Shown: positions 43,213 through 49,538, counted from the first letter of the stretch. The stretch: 64,000 nucleotides of DNA from Planctomycetota bacterium (GCA_009773755.1 WSZJ01000097.1:1-64000); one strand, 5' to 3'. Notes: a model not told the origin generated them from the letters alone. Translations and numbers: made by a program.

Positions 43213-43866
43213 CTAGCTCATGGCCCAGCTGCGCAGGAGGCTGTAGCCGACGAGGCAAAGAAGCGGCACCGCGTTCGCGAACCAAGCGGCCTTTTCCCGC
43301 GTTTCCCGCGCCGCGTCGCGCAGTTCGCCCGCACGCCGGGGGCGAACGGCCAGAAGCATGAGCAGGCCGAGCGCGAACCACGCGCCGCCGCCGCCGAAAG
43401 GATCCCAGAGCGCAAAGCCGGGGAGCGAATCCGCTGCGTCGCTGCCGAGGGGAGGCGCGGTGAACCAGAGAGTGAAGGGGCGGCCGAGCGAGAAGCCGAG
43501 GCCAAGCGCGGCGGTGGCGAGCGCGAACGGCGCGGGACCGCGGCGCGGCTTGAGTTCGGGCTGGTCGGTCATGCGGACGAGCCGGTCGGTCGCGAATTCG
43601 CGGGCTTCGCGGTGGTAGACGGCGCTGTGCCGGCTGGAAGGGCGCGGCGCGGGAAACTCCGGGCGGCCGACGAGCGAGGCCTGCGGTGGAGCGCCGCCCG
43701 CGGCCAGCGAGATCGTCGCGAGAAGGATGCCGAAAGCGCCCGCGATCCACACCGGGTCGCCGCTGCACGCGCACGAGAACGCACCCGCGGCCGCGAGCGC
43801 CAGCGCAATTCCGCCGGCGCGCCGCGCGCCACTTCCTCGTTCCGATGGCCGCCAATCGCCGTTCAT
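43213..43866 (-). CDS. membrane protein of unknown function
   Basis: 217 residues. AGGAGG precedes the ATG at 43866 with 5-nt spacing. About four hydrophobic spans: two near the N-terminus (GGIALALAAAGAFSCACSG, VWIAGAFGILLATISLAAGG), one in the middle and one near the end (FALGLLMLLAVRPR). Between them lies an Arg/Glu-rich soluble part (HREAREFATDRLVRMTDQPE). No family was recognised. It lies downstream of the small membrane-protein operon but is separated from it by 62 bp. Confidence 0.55.
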   Translation of the reverse strand: MNGDWRPSERGSGARRAGGIALALAAAGAFSCACSGDPVWIAGAFGILLATISLAAGGAPPQASLVGRPEFPAPRPSSRHSAVYHREAREFATDRLVRMTDQPELKPRRGPAPFALATAALGLGFSLGRPFTLWFTAPPLGSDAADSLPGFALWDPFGGGGAWFALGLLMLLAVRPRRAGELRDAARETREKAAWFANAVPLLCLVGYSLLRSWAMS

Positions 43867-43928
43867 GATCCGCCTCCTGCGACAGCGTCCGCATTGTAGC
43901 GGAGTGACGGCGCCGGCGAGGCGGATGT

Positions 43929-44075
43929 TCAGCGACTGCGTCTGTCCGACGACCGCGGCCCCGGCTGCCCGTACCAGGCAAGGCAGGCCAGCGGCAGCAG
44001 GAAGGGGCCGAAGACAATCCCGTAGAAGAGAAGGCCGAAGCAGAGGCCTCCGGAACTGAGCAGGTCGAGTCTCAT
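43929..44075 (-). CDS. small membrane protein
   Basis: 48 residues that begin MRLDLLSSGGLCFGLLFYGI and then GPFLLPLACLAWYG, a single or paired transmembrane span. The ATG at 44075 overlaps the stop of the upstream gene by 4 bp (ATGA) and follows AGGAGG, a strong sign of real translation. No family was recognised. Confidence 0.6.
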   Translation of the reverse strand: MRLDLLSSGGLCFGLLFYGIVFGPFLLPLACLAWYGQPGPRSSDRRSR

Positions 44076-44506
44076 CGCGCGCCTCCTGAAAGGTGCCACG
44101 CCACCAGCCCGAGATACGTCACCGTCAGGAACAGGAACAGCAGCATCAGCAGCGCATGCCCGAGCACCAGCCCGCGCCCCTCCGGCCAGTCCTCGTGCCG
44201 GAAATAGAACACGTCCACGCCGATGCGCGCAGCCCAGTGCACGCCGATGAACGCGGCGAGCGCGAGGGCAGCCTTGTCGCCGCGCAGCATCTCGTCTCGG
44301 AGGAATAACGTGAGAGCGCCGAAGGCGATGATCGTGAGAACGGTGAAGCCTCCGTAGGTCCACATCAGCTTGCGATTGAGCGGCCGGAGACGCGCGAGCT
44401 CCTCTTTCCAGCCCAGGCGCGCGGGGACCTGGAAGCTCGCGGCGAGGACGAGGAAGTGCCCGAGACCGGCCAGAGTGAGCAATTTCGGGAGAAGGGTGGC
44501 GATCAT
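44072..44506 (-). CDS. four-span membrane protein, paralogue of the upstream gene
   Basis: 144 residues with four hydrophobic spans. ALALAAFIGVHWAARIGVDV then FYFRHEDWPEGRG resembles LAAFWAIRVLVQLFYYDREE in the next gene upstream, so the two look like distant paralogues in the same operon. Start and stop both overlap neighbours by 4 bp, giving tight translational coupling. Function unknown. Confidence 0.65.
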   Translation of the reverse strand: MIATLLPKLLTLAGLGHFLVLAASFQVPARLGWKEELARLRPLNRKLMWTYGGFTVLTIIAFGALTLFLRDEMLRGDKAALALAAFIGVHWAARIGVDVFYFRHEDWPEGRGLVLGHALLMLLFLFLTVTYLGLVAWHLSGGAR

Positions 44507-44901
44507 GGCATGCCTCCCGCGGCCGCAGCCGCGAACACGAGGGCGAGGGACGCGAACAGACTGAGAAAAGCGACGTCGAGCGCGCGATTGCGCCGGCGTT
44601 CTTCACGGTCGTAGTAGAAGAGCTGCACGAGGACGCGGATCGCCCAGAACGCCGCGAGGTAGCCGCAGGTCCAGCGGGCCAGCGGCGCGCCGCTTCCCAG
44701 GAATTCCGCGGCGCCGAGGCAAAGCGCGCCCAGCCCCGCGAGGACGAAGACGATGTATCCGGCGTGCACGTAAAAGATGTTGCGCACGATTGGCGTCGCT
44801 CCGGCGAGGCTCGCGGCGTAGCGGAGCTTGTACGGGGCGATGAAGTTCACAGGAATGAGCGCGAGCTGAAGCCCTCCGGCGAGCTGGATCAGGGTAGTCA
44901 T
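44503..44901 (-). CDS. four-span membrane protein
   Basis: 132 residues with four hydrophobic spans: TLIQLAGGLQLALIPVNFIA, VHAGYIVFVLAGLGALCLGA, TCGYLAAFWAIRVLVQLFYY and DVAFLSLFASLALVFAAAAA. GGAGGGCGTC lies just before the ATG at 44901. It follows the DCC-MBOAT gene by 14 bp and overlaps the next gene by 4 bp. Possible helper of the acyltransferase-like protein; that is inference from the operon. Confidence 0.65.
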   Translation of the reverse strand: MTTLIQLAGGLQLALIPVNFIAPYKLRYAASLAGATPIVRNIFYVHAGYIVFVLAGLGALCLGAAEFLGSGAPLARWTCGYLAAFWAIRVLVQLFYYDREERRRNRALDVAFLSLFASLALVFAAAAAGGMP

Positions 44902-44915
44902 GACGCCCTCCTTTC

Positions 44916-46154
44916 TCAGATCGCCCCGGCCGCCCGCAGCATCGGCAGCACCACTTCGCGCACGAACGGCGGGTGGAAGAGGAAGAACGCGGGGCCGGCG
45001 ATGACGGCCCACGCGAAGAGCCTTCCGGTCAGGCCGCGATCGAGCCCGAGCCGCTTCCCGATCCTGCTGCGCTCGAGAGCGACGGCGGCGCCCTGGAGGA
45101 CGAAGTAGGCAGTCGGCAGGCCCCAGCCGCCGCGGGCGGGGACGCTGATGACGAGTTCGTGGACGAGGCCGCTCAGGGCGAAGACGGCGAAGAGCGCGAG
45201 GCGGGGGGCGCGGCGGAGCGGGCGGAGGACGAGGTCGCGCACGAGGTCGCTGAAGCCGCGGTTCCAGCGGCCGCTCCAGAACTCGGCGGGGGAGGTCGCG
45301 AGGAGCGGCGCGTCCATGACGGGATCGGCGTCGCGGCCGGCGGCGCGCCAGGCGCAGCTGGCGAGATGGAATGCGCCGCAGTGGAGGGCGAGGACGAGGC
45401 CGGCCATGGCGATCCAGGCGGCTGCGAGGTCGTTCGGGCCGAAGCGCGCGACGCCGAAGAAGAGGGCGGCGCCGAGCACGAGCTTGATTTCCGCTGCGGC
45501 CCACTCCGTCGTGCGCGGCGCGGATTTCGCGCGGCCGTGCAGGAAGCGCTTCGCGTCCATTCCCGGCCAGGCGAACAGGTAGGCGAGGCTTGAGCCGAGC
45601 TTGGCGCCGGAAACGTTTCGCAGCGTCGCCCACTTGCACCCGACGAAGATCGCGGCGCAGAGCGCCCACATCCAGGCCCACGCGGGGAGAATTTCGCGAA
45701 GTGCGAAGGCCGCCGAGGGCAGCGCGATCAGCGGCGCCCACGTTACGGTGGAGGACCGCTTCTCGATCCGGCACTCCCCGCCGGCGCAGTGACGGTGCGC
45801 GGCGACCCCGCGATAGCCGGCGCGCATGAGAGCGCCGACGCCGGGGACGCGGCTCGCCGCCCACACCGGCCACGTCCACCCGATCTCGCGGCAGACGCGC
45901 GCAACGGCTTCCGCCCCGCCGAATGTCCGGCCGTCGGAATCGATGAACGCCATTTCGTCGGGGCGCAGGCCGAGGCGCGCGCGGACCCAGCCGGTCTGAA
46001 GTGGTGTGGTCTTGATGCCGCGGGCTGCGAGGAGGGAAGCGAAGCGTTTCGCGGTCGCGGAGCAGAAGGCGCATTCGGCGTCGTAGCAGACCCAGCCGCG
46101 GAGGGCGGGGGCCGCTTCGCTGAAGAACCATGCGCTTCTCGTGTGTACCGTCAT
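44916..46154 (-). CDS. DCC-thioredoxin (YuxK-like) fused to MBOAT/wax-synthase-like domain
   Basis: 412 residues. Residues 15-130 form a DCC-type (DUF393/YuxK) thiol-disulfide domain with YDAECAFCSATAKRFASLLA (the D-x-x-C-x-F-C signature), GLRPDEMAFIDSDGRTFGG and RVCREIGWTWPV. Residues 150-412 are a multi-span membrane domain with SPAEFWSGRWNRGFSDLVRD, VLRPLRR, FALSGLVHELVISVP (His) and FFLFHPPFVREVVLPML, like the membrane-bound O-acyltransferase/wax synthase group. The fusion suggests thiol chemistry or redox control tied to acyl transfer at the membrane. Acyl donor and acceptor unknown. First gene of a five-gene minus-strand operon, with a regulator just upstream. Confidence 0.75.
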   Translation of the reverse strand: MTVHTRSAWFFSEAAPALRGWVCYDAECAFCSATAKRFASLLAARGIKTTPLQTGWVRARLGLRPDEMAFIDSDGRTFGGAEAVARVCREIGWTWPVWAASRVPGVGALMRAGYRGVAAHRHCAGGECRIEKRSSTVTWAPLIALPSAAFALREILPAWAWMWALCAAIFVGCKWATLRNVSGAKLGSSLAYLFAWPGMDAKRFLHGRAKSAPRTTEWAAAEIKLVLGAALFFGVARFGPNDLAAAWIAMAGLVLALHCGAFHLASCAWRAAGRDADPVMDAPLLATSPAEFWSGRWNRGFSDLVRDLVLRPLRRAPRLALFAVFALSGLVHELVISVPARGGWGLPTAYFVLQGAAVALERSRIGKRLGLDRGLTGRLFAWAVIAGPAFFLFHPPFVREVVLPMLRAAGAI

Positions 46155-46206
46155 GACCGTTCTTTCTGTAATGAGTGAAATGAGCAGCGCGAAAAAAACG
46201 GGCGGA

Positions 46207-46731
46207 CTACGTCCCGACTCCCAGCAGCTTCTGCAGCTTCCCGCCGTACTTCACGACCTTCCGGAGCGACCCCGGCGACATCTTCACGAACTCGTCGAAC
46301 GCGTCCGTCAGCGTCTGGAAAAACTCCAGCATGTGCTCGAGCCTTTCCCGCGCCGGCTTCTCGCCGTCCTTCTCCGACTGCTCGATCGCTTCACGCAACA
46401 TCGCCAGCGTCGGGTCGATCTCGCGGCGTTTCCGCTCCTGCGCGACGAGCTTGAACATCGCCCAGACGTCCTGGAAGGTCTCGAAGTGGTCCCTGCGGTC
46501 GCCGAGGACGTGGGTGACTTTGGCGAGGCCCCAGCCCTGAAGTTCGCGCAGCGAGGTGGAGACGTTGGAGCGCGCGACCGACAGGGTGGTGGCGATTTCG
46601 TCGGCAGGGACGGGGCGTCCGGAGATATAGAGGAGGGCGTGGACCTGGGCGACGGTGCGGTTGATACCCCAGCGGGTTCCCATTTCGCCCCAGTGGAGGA
46701 TGAACTTCTTTTCCGTGGCGGTGAGGGTCAT
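46207..46731 (-). CDS. GbsR/MarR-type transcriptional regulator
   Basis: 174 residues. LTATEKKFILHWGEMGTRWG, INRTVAQVHALLYISGRPVP, ADEIATTLSVARSNVSTSLR (recognition helix), GWGLAKVTHVLGDRRDHFET and DVWAMFKLVAQERKRREIDP follow the GbsR branch of winged-helix regulators. It lies upstream of the DCC-MBOAT operon on the same strand (53-bp gap) and probably controls it and itself. A palindrome at 46755-46770 lies just upstream of the start. Confidence 0.85.
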   Translation of the reverse strand: MTLTATEKKFILHWGEMGTRWGINRTVAQVHALLYISGRPVPADEIATTLSVARSNVSTSLRELQGWGLAKVTHVLGDRRDHFETFQDVWAMFKLVAQERKRREIDPTLAMLREAIEQSEKDGEKPARERLEHMLEFFQTLTDAFDEFVKMSPGSLRKVVKYGGKLQKLLGVGT

Positions 46732-46754
46732 GGGCGAGGCTCCATTTCTGATTG

Positions 46755-46770
46755 TTCTGTCTATACAGAA
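46755..46770. promoter_or_regulatory. palindromic operator upstream of the GbsR/MarR gene
   Basis: TTCTGT and ACAGAA form a perfect 6-bp inverted repeat with a 4-nt spacer (CTAT). It lies 24-39 bp upstream of the regulator's start codon (46731) in an AT-rich stretch, where a -10/-35 region is expected. It is the natural autoregulatory site for a winged-helix dimer. The assignment is by position. Confidence 0.6.
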
Positions 46771-46819
46771 ATATATGACGAAAACGGGGGTGTGTCAAGG
46801 AGGGGCTTCGGCAGCCGGG

Positions 46820-46882
46820 GGAGTCGGCTGGCGGAGGCTGCGGAGGCTGCGGAGGCTGGCGGAGGCTGGCGGAGGCTTCCTG
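46820..46882. repeat. short tandem repeat of GGCGGAGGCT
   Basis: Five to six imperfect copies of a 9-10-nt unit (GGCTGGCGGA, GGCTGCGGA) follow each other without spacer. The stretch lies in the 399-bp gap 46732-47130. No coding frame through it is credible. It may be polymorphic in copy number. Confidence 0.7.
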
Positions 46883-47014
46883 GCTTGCAAGGTGGCCTTG
46901 TTGTCGGAGCGAGGCTCGTATTTTCGGACGCTTCAAGCGTCATGTTTCCGTTCGTTTCCATGTCAAGGCAGCCATGACTGGATCCTCATGAAAGTTGTAA
47001 ACTGATAGTGCATA

Positions 47015-47032
47015 AGTATTTATGTAAATACT
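47015..47032. promoter_or_regulatory. perfect 8-bp palindrome upstream of a sigma-54-type promoter
   Basis: AGTATTTA and TAAATACT are separated by two bases, giving a perfect palindrome. It lies 19 bp upstream of the -24 element of the promoter at 47051. Its AT-rich composition stands out from the surroundings. It may bind an activator, as upstream sites of sigma-54 promoters do, though these are often placed farther away. Confidence 0.5.
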
Positions 47033-47050
47033 CGCCAAATCACATCCGGA

Positions 47051-47066
47051 TGGCATCGCCCTTGCT
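47051..47066 (+). promoter_or_regulatory. sigma-54 (RpoN)-type promoter
   Basis: TGGCAT, then CGCCC, then TTGCT: the invariant GG (47052-47053) and GC (47064-47065) are exactly 10 bases apart, as required for -24/-12 promoters. Transcription would start near 47076, leaving a 55-nt leader before the ATG at 47131. The match to the core consensus is good but a single site can arise by chance. No activator gene is adjacent. Confidence 0.6.
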
Positions 47067-47130
47067 ATACATACCTCCGTCGTCACAAACGAATAACACG
47101 CCTTCAAACAACGCCGTCAAGGAGATAGCC

Positions 47131-47361
47131 ATGAAACTCTTCATCATCGCCCTCGTGACCCTCGCCGTCCTGTCCAGCCCGATCCTGACATTCGCCTGCC
47201 CGCCCCCGCCCGCCCCCGGTTACGACGGCGGCGCTTCCGGCGACGGCCCGCTCCCCGGCACGGACGACCACACCGGCGGCGACGCGACCGAAGGCGGCAG
47301 CGACACCTCGGACGGCGCCTCAAGCCAGGACGACGTCGTGACCGGAGTCGAGTGCATGTAG
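47131..47361 (+). CDS. small secreted acidic peptide
   Basis: 76 residues. AAGGAGATAGCC precedes the ATG, the strongest ribosome-binding site nearby. The signal (MKLFIIALVTLAVLSSPILT) ends before FACPPPPAPG. The mature part is an Asp/Gly/Ser-rich low-complexity chain (GGASGDGPLPGTDDHTGGDA) ending in VECM. Two cysteines remain, one near each end of the mature chain; the first could also be a lipobox-like site. It is flanked by a sigma-54-type promoter and an intrinsic terminator, so it is a single-gene transcription unit. Function unknown; calcium binding or a surface peptide is possible. Confidence 0.75.
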   Translation: MKLFIIALVTLAVLSSPILTFACPPPPAPGYDGGASGDGPLPGTDDHTGGDATEGGSDTSDGASSQDDVVTGVECM

Positions 47362-47389
47362 GGACGACGCCTGAGCTCGAACGAACCGA

Positions 47390-47420
47390 ACGCCGCCGAT
47401 CACTCGGCGGCGTTTTTCGT
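47390..47420 (+). terminator. intrinsic terminator of the secreted-peptide gene
   Basis: CGCCGCCGA at 47391-47399 pairs perfectly with TCGGCGGCG at 47404-47412 across a 4-nt loop, and is followed by TTTTT. It lies 29 bp after the stop codon. It is one of the few textbook terminators in the window. Confidence 0.9.
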
Positions 47421-47490
47421 TTCCGGCATCCGCACTTCCGCGAACCTTTCCCGCCCCTCCCCCATGAAACTCCCATACCGGCGCCAAAGC

Positions 47491-47561
47491 GGGACTGTAG
47501 CTCAACAGCAGACCGCCCGGCTGTGGCCCGGGAGACGTCGGTGCAACCCCGACCGGTCCCT
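47491..47561 (+). tRNA. tRNA-His (GTG)
   Basis: Acceptor GGGACTG/CGGTCCC; anticodon stem CCCGG/CCGGG with loop CTGTGGC gives anticodon GTG. The D stem has one mismatch and the T loop is TGCAACC, not TTC. Position -1 is C and position 73 is T, so the encoded G-1 usual for tRNA-His is missing. Confidence 0.75.
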
Positions 47562-47654
47562 TGCAGGAGATGAGTCATGCCAGCAGACGGAAGCGCCCGT
47601 TGCGGTCAATCGACGCAGCGCGAAGGGATCTTTGATAACCGGCGGATCTTCCCG

Positions 47655-47713
47655 AACCGGCTCCCGGTTCCATGTCACCCTGTTCCCAACTCGGGAATCG
47701 GGGGCCGGTTTTT
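47655..47713 (+). terminator. terminator-like hairpin after tRNA-His
   Basis: A 17-nt arm at 47655-47671 pairs with 47694-47710 (two wobble or mismatched positions), and the 3' arm runs directly into TTTTT. It could end a transcript that begins before tRNA-His. The 3' arm abuts the next long hairpin. Confidence 0.6.
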
Positions 47714-47835
47714 CTCTGAGTGGGAATGAGGCTTCGCGGGTCAGGCTGCGTCGGCCCGCTGACGGCCATCGAAGTGTTTTCATCATGCAGGCCGACTCCG
47801 CCCGACCCACGAAGCCTCATTCACACTCAGAGAAA
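47711..47835. repeat. array hairpin 1
   Basis: Arms of 32 nt at 47711-47742 and 47804-47835 are complementary with two mismatches. The loop side of the arms carries GGCTGCGTCGG and GACTCCGCC, a weak version of the paired heptamer of the other spacers. It lies between tRNA-His and the next tRNA. Confidence 0.8.
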
Positions 47836-47870
47836 TGTACCCCCATCAGTGGCACTCCTACTTTCTTCGC

Positions 47871-47943
47871 CGGGGTTTCGTCTAACGGCTGAGGACGGCT
47901 CCCCCCTCAAGGAGCAAATGGCGGTTCAACTCCCCCAACCCCA
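47871..47943 (+). tRNA. tRNA-Glu-like (CTC), 8-nt anticodon loop
   Basis: The body follows tRNA-Glu (TTCGTCTAA D arm start, AGGAC D stem end, 5-nt variable loop). The anticodon stem GCTCC/GGAGC encloses 8 bases (CCCCTCAA) with no T33, so the anticodon is read as CTC with reservation. The 1-72 pair is C-A and the T stem has one mismatch. It may be degenerate or a non-standard-loop tRNA. Confidence 0.5.
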
Positions 47944-47962
47944 ATCCATGCAACGACGACTC

Positions 47963-48033
47963 TGGGGCGTCGGCTAACGGTAGGCTGCGAGCCTTTGGAA
48001 CTCGCCGTGGACGTTCGAGTCGTCCCGCCCCAA
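47963..48033 (+). tRNA. tRNA-Gln (TTG)
   Basis: TGGGGCG/CGCCCCA acceptor, with the T1-A72 pair common in tRNA-Gln. The anticodon region CGAGCCTTTGGAACTCG gives anticodon TTG if the C-A pair closing the loop is counted as unpaired. T loop TTCGAGT. Confidence 0.8.
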
Positions 48034-48041
48034 TTTCTCCC

Positions 48042-48114
48042 GTGTCTGTAGCTCAACCAGAAGAGCCCCAGTCTCCGAAGCTGGAGGTTGCAGGTGCGAC
48101 TCCTGCCGGACACA
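48042..48114 (+). tRNA. tRNA-Arg (CCG)
   Basis: GTGTCTG/CGGACAC acceptor. Anticodon stem CCAGT/GCTGG with loop CTCCGAA gives CCG. T loop TGCGACT, a variant also seen in other members of the array. Confidence 0.85.
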
Positions 48115-48217
48115 TCACCGGCCCGGGCAACAATGGCCCTCCCCCGACGTCCGCCCCTCCCCCCTCAACGGCGACGCGCCCGGGCCGGTTCTTTTCCCTG
48201 TCGCTGTTGCCGTTCGG

Positions 48218-48305
48218 GGGATTTGAGGTGGGAGGGTCTTGTTTTGCGGGGCGAGGCGGCCGTTCGTCTCGCGCGGCAAAACAAGACCTTCCCACCTCAA
48301 ATCCC
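48218..48305. repeat. array hairpin 2
   Basis: Arms of 30 nt (48218-48247 and 48276-48305) are complementary with one mismatch. The loop holds a 23-nt core (48250-48272) that recurs in opposite orientation in array hairpin 3. A shorter imperfect palindrome (about 48118-48193) precedes it in the same spacer. Confidence 0.85.
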
Positions 48306-48376
48306 TGCGGGATGGATCAGTAGCTGATCGGCGGTCTCATAAGCCGCACAGAAGGGTGCGATTCCCTTTCCCGCTA
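48306..48376 (+). tRNA. tRNA-Met (CAT), probably initiator
   Basis: Loop CTCATAA gives CAT. The D arm (GATCAGTAGCTGATC) resembles that of initiator tRNAs. Position 1 (T) and 72 (T) do not pair, the bacterial initiator hallmark (normally C1-A72). The three G-C pairs of the anticodon stem are only partly kept (the third is T-G). Confidence 0.75.
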
Positions 48377-48472
48377 TCGCCGGAGTGAGCCGGTCGGATT
48401 TCGCGAGGCGAGACGAACGGCCGCCTCGCCTCCCGCCTCGCCTCGCGAAACCCGACCGGCTCACTCCGGCGA
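48377..48472. repeat. array hairpin 3
   Basis: Arms of about 34 nt (48377-48410 and 48439-48472) are almost perfectly complementary. The 23-nt core at 48408-48430 is the reverse complement of the core of array hairpin 2, while the outer arms of the two hairpins are unrelated in sequence. Confidence 0.85.
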
Positions 48473-48488
48473 GGAAAGGACATCTGCC

Positions 48489-48562
48489 GCGCGGATGCCA
48501 GAGAGGCTCAATGGCTCGGTCCGCAAAACCGAAGTGCAGTGGTTCGAATCCACTTCCGCGCT
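48489..48562 (+). tRNA. tRNA-Cys (GCA)
   Basis: GCGCGGA/TCCGCGC acceptor. Stem TCGGT/ACCGA with loop CCGCAAA gives GCA. T33 is replaced by C. T loop TTCGAAT. Confidence 0.8.
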
Positions 48563-48571
48563 TTCCTTTCT

Positions 48572-48643
48572 CGCGTCGTGGCGCAGTGGCTGCGCGCCTG
48601 GCCTGGAACCAGGAACAGGAAGGTTCGATCCCTTCCGACGCGA
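48572..48643 (+). tRNA. tRNA-Pro (TGG)
   Basis: C1-G72 acceptor CGCGTCG/CGACGCG, as usual for proline tRNAs. Stem CCTGG/CCAGG with loop CCTGGAA gives TGG. T loop TTCGATC. Confidence 0.85.
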
Positions 48644-48712
48644 TTCGCATCCGGCTCCGCGAGCCGCGGCGCGGGCGCGGCGCGCGCGCCTCGCTACGCC
48701 GGACGCGAATCG
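48641..48712. repeat. array hairpin 4
   Basis: Arms of 23 nt (48641-48663 and 48690-48712) are complementary with a few mismatches. GCTCCGC and GCTACGC lie in the same orientation in the two arms. It begins inside the 3' end of tRNA-Pro. Confidence 0.75.
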
Positions 48713-48736
48713 CCGAACTGCAAGAACGTCACCCAT

Positions 48737-48810
48737 GGGGGCGTCGTCCAGCGGCTTAAGACACCGCCCTGTCACGGCGGAGACCACGGGTTCGAATCCC
48801 GTCGCCCTCG
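48737..48810 (+). tRNA. tRNA-Asp (GTC)
   Basis: GGGGGCG/CGCCCTC acceptor with G73. Stem CCGCC/GGCGG with loop CTGTCAC gives GTC. T loop TTCGAAT. G73 is an Asp identity base. Confidence 0.92.
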
Positions 48811-48908
48811 TACCGCATGCGGCTCCGCGAGGCTTGGCGCCGCACGCCGCCCCGAAAATCCGGGGCGGGCGCGGCGCGCAAGCCTCGCTCCGCCGCACGC
48901 GGTACGAG
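48807..48908. repeat. array hairpin 5
   Basis: Arms of about 33 nt (48807-48840 and 48876-48908) are complementary with few mismatches; a smaller inner hairpin (CCCCG/CGGGG) caps it. GCTCCGC occurs in both arms in the same orientation. It starts at the 3' end of tRNA-Asp. Confidence 0.8.
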
Positions 48909-48927
48909 TGCAAAACACCGATCGAAG

Positions 48928-49000
48928 AGGGGTGTGGGCTAACCGGTAAGTCACCTCCCTGTTAAGGAGGTTGATCCAGGTTCGAATCCTGGTGCCCCTG
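48928..49000 (+). tRNA. tRNA-Asn (GTT)
   Basis: AGGGGTG/TGCCCCT acceptor with G73. Stem CCTCC/GGAGG with loop CTGTTAA gives GTT. T loop TTCGAAT. G73 fits asparagine. Confidence 0.92.
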
Positions 49001-49006
49001 TTCACC

Positions 49007-49095
49007 GGAAGGTTGGCAGAGCCCGGCTTATCGCACCTGTCTCGAAAACAGGAGCCCCCGCGAGGGGGACGAAGGTTCGAATCCTTCACCTTCCT
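49007..49095 (+). tRNA. tRNA-Ser (CGA)
   Basis: GGAAGGT/ACCTTCC acceptor. Stem CCTGT/ACAGG with loop CTCGAAA gives CGA. A long variable arm (CCCCCGCGAGGGGG) marks class II, as expected for Ser. Confidence 0.92.
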
Positions 49096-49098
49096 TGC

Positions 49099-49203
49099 CG
49101 CGTGCATCGAGTCGCGCGGGCCACGCTGCGCCCTTCACGCCTTCGATTGTCCAAGGTTGTTCTTCTGCCGGGCTCCGCGCGGCCCACACGACTCGATGCG
49201 CGC
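49099..49203. repeat. array hairpin 6
   Basis: Arms of about 23 nt (49099-49122 and 49181-49203) are complementary with few mismatches. Inside are GCTGCGCCCTT and GCCGGGCTCCGC, the reverse-orientation version of the GCGGAGCCCGG / AAGGGCGGAGC core. Confidence 0.8.
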
Positions 49204-49240
49204 AGCAACCAACAGCCACGCAAACATGACGGAAATCCAG

Positions 49241-49332
49241 GGGGAGGTGGCTGAGCGGTTGAAAGCACCTCATTGCTAACGAGGCGGGCCGCCGCTATGG
49301 CGGCCCCGGGGGTTCGAATCCCCCTCTCCCCT
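49241..49332 (+). tRNA. tRNA-Ser (GCT)
   Basis: GGGGAGG/TCTCCCC acceptor. Loop TTGCTAA gives GCT; the last pair of the anticodon stem is A-C. A long variable arm (GGGCCGCCGCTATGGCGGCC) marks class II. T loop TTCGAAT. Confidence 0.9.
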
Positions 49333-49360
49333 TCTTCTCGTTCAAGTGAGGGTCTTACTG

Positions 49361-49462
49361 CGAATGCGCGTTCGAGGTCGCGCGGAGCCGGTTAAACCTT
49401 CCTCATCTCCCTTACCTCGGCATCAAGGCGCAGCGCGTCCGCCGACTTCGAACGCGTATTCG
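49361..49462. repeat. array hairpin 7
   Basis: Arms of 20 nt (49361-49380 and 49443-49462) are complementary with two mismatches. The core has GCGGAGCCGG near the 5' arm and AAGGCGCAGCG near the 3' arm. The last base of the hairpin is the first base of tRNA-Ala. Confidence 0.8.
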
Positions 49463-49533
49463 GGAGTGTGGCCCAACGGGAAGGCACCTGCTCCGCAAGC
49501 AGGGGAATGAGGGTTCAAATCCCTCCACTTCCA
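49462..49533 (+). tRNA. tRNA-Ala (CGC)
   Basis: GGGAGTG/CACTTCC acceptor has a G3-T70 wobble pair, the alanine identity element. Stem CCTGC/GCAGG with loop TCCGCAA gives CGC (C33 in place of T33). A73. Confidence 0.85.
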
Positions 49534-49538
49534 TTCAG

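Noticed and set aside
47871-47943. tRNA-Sec (TCA) reading of the 8-nt anticodon loop, as a partner for the candidate selenoprotein
   Set aside because: The body is a normal 73-nt class I type without the long acceptor and variable arms of tRNA-Sec, and T33 is missing; Glu CTC fits better.
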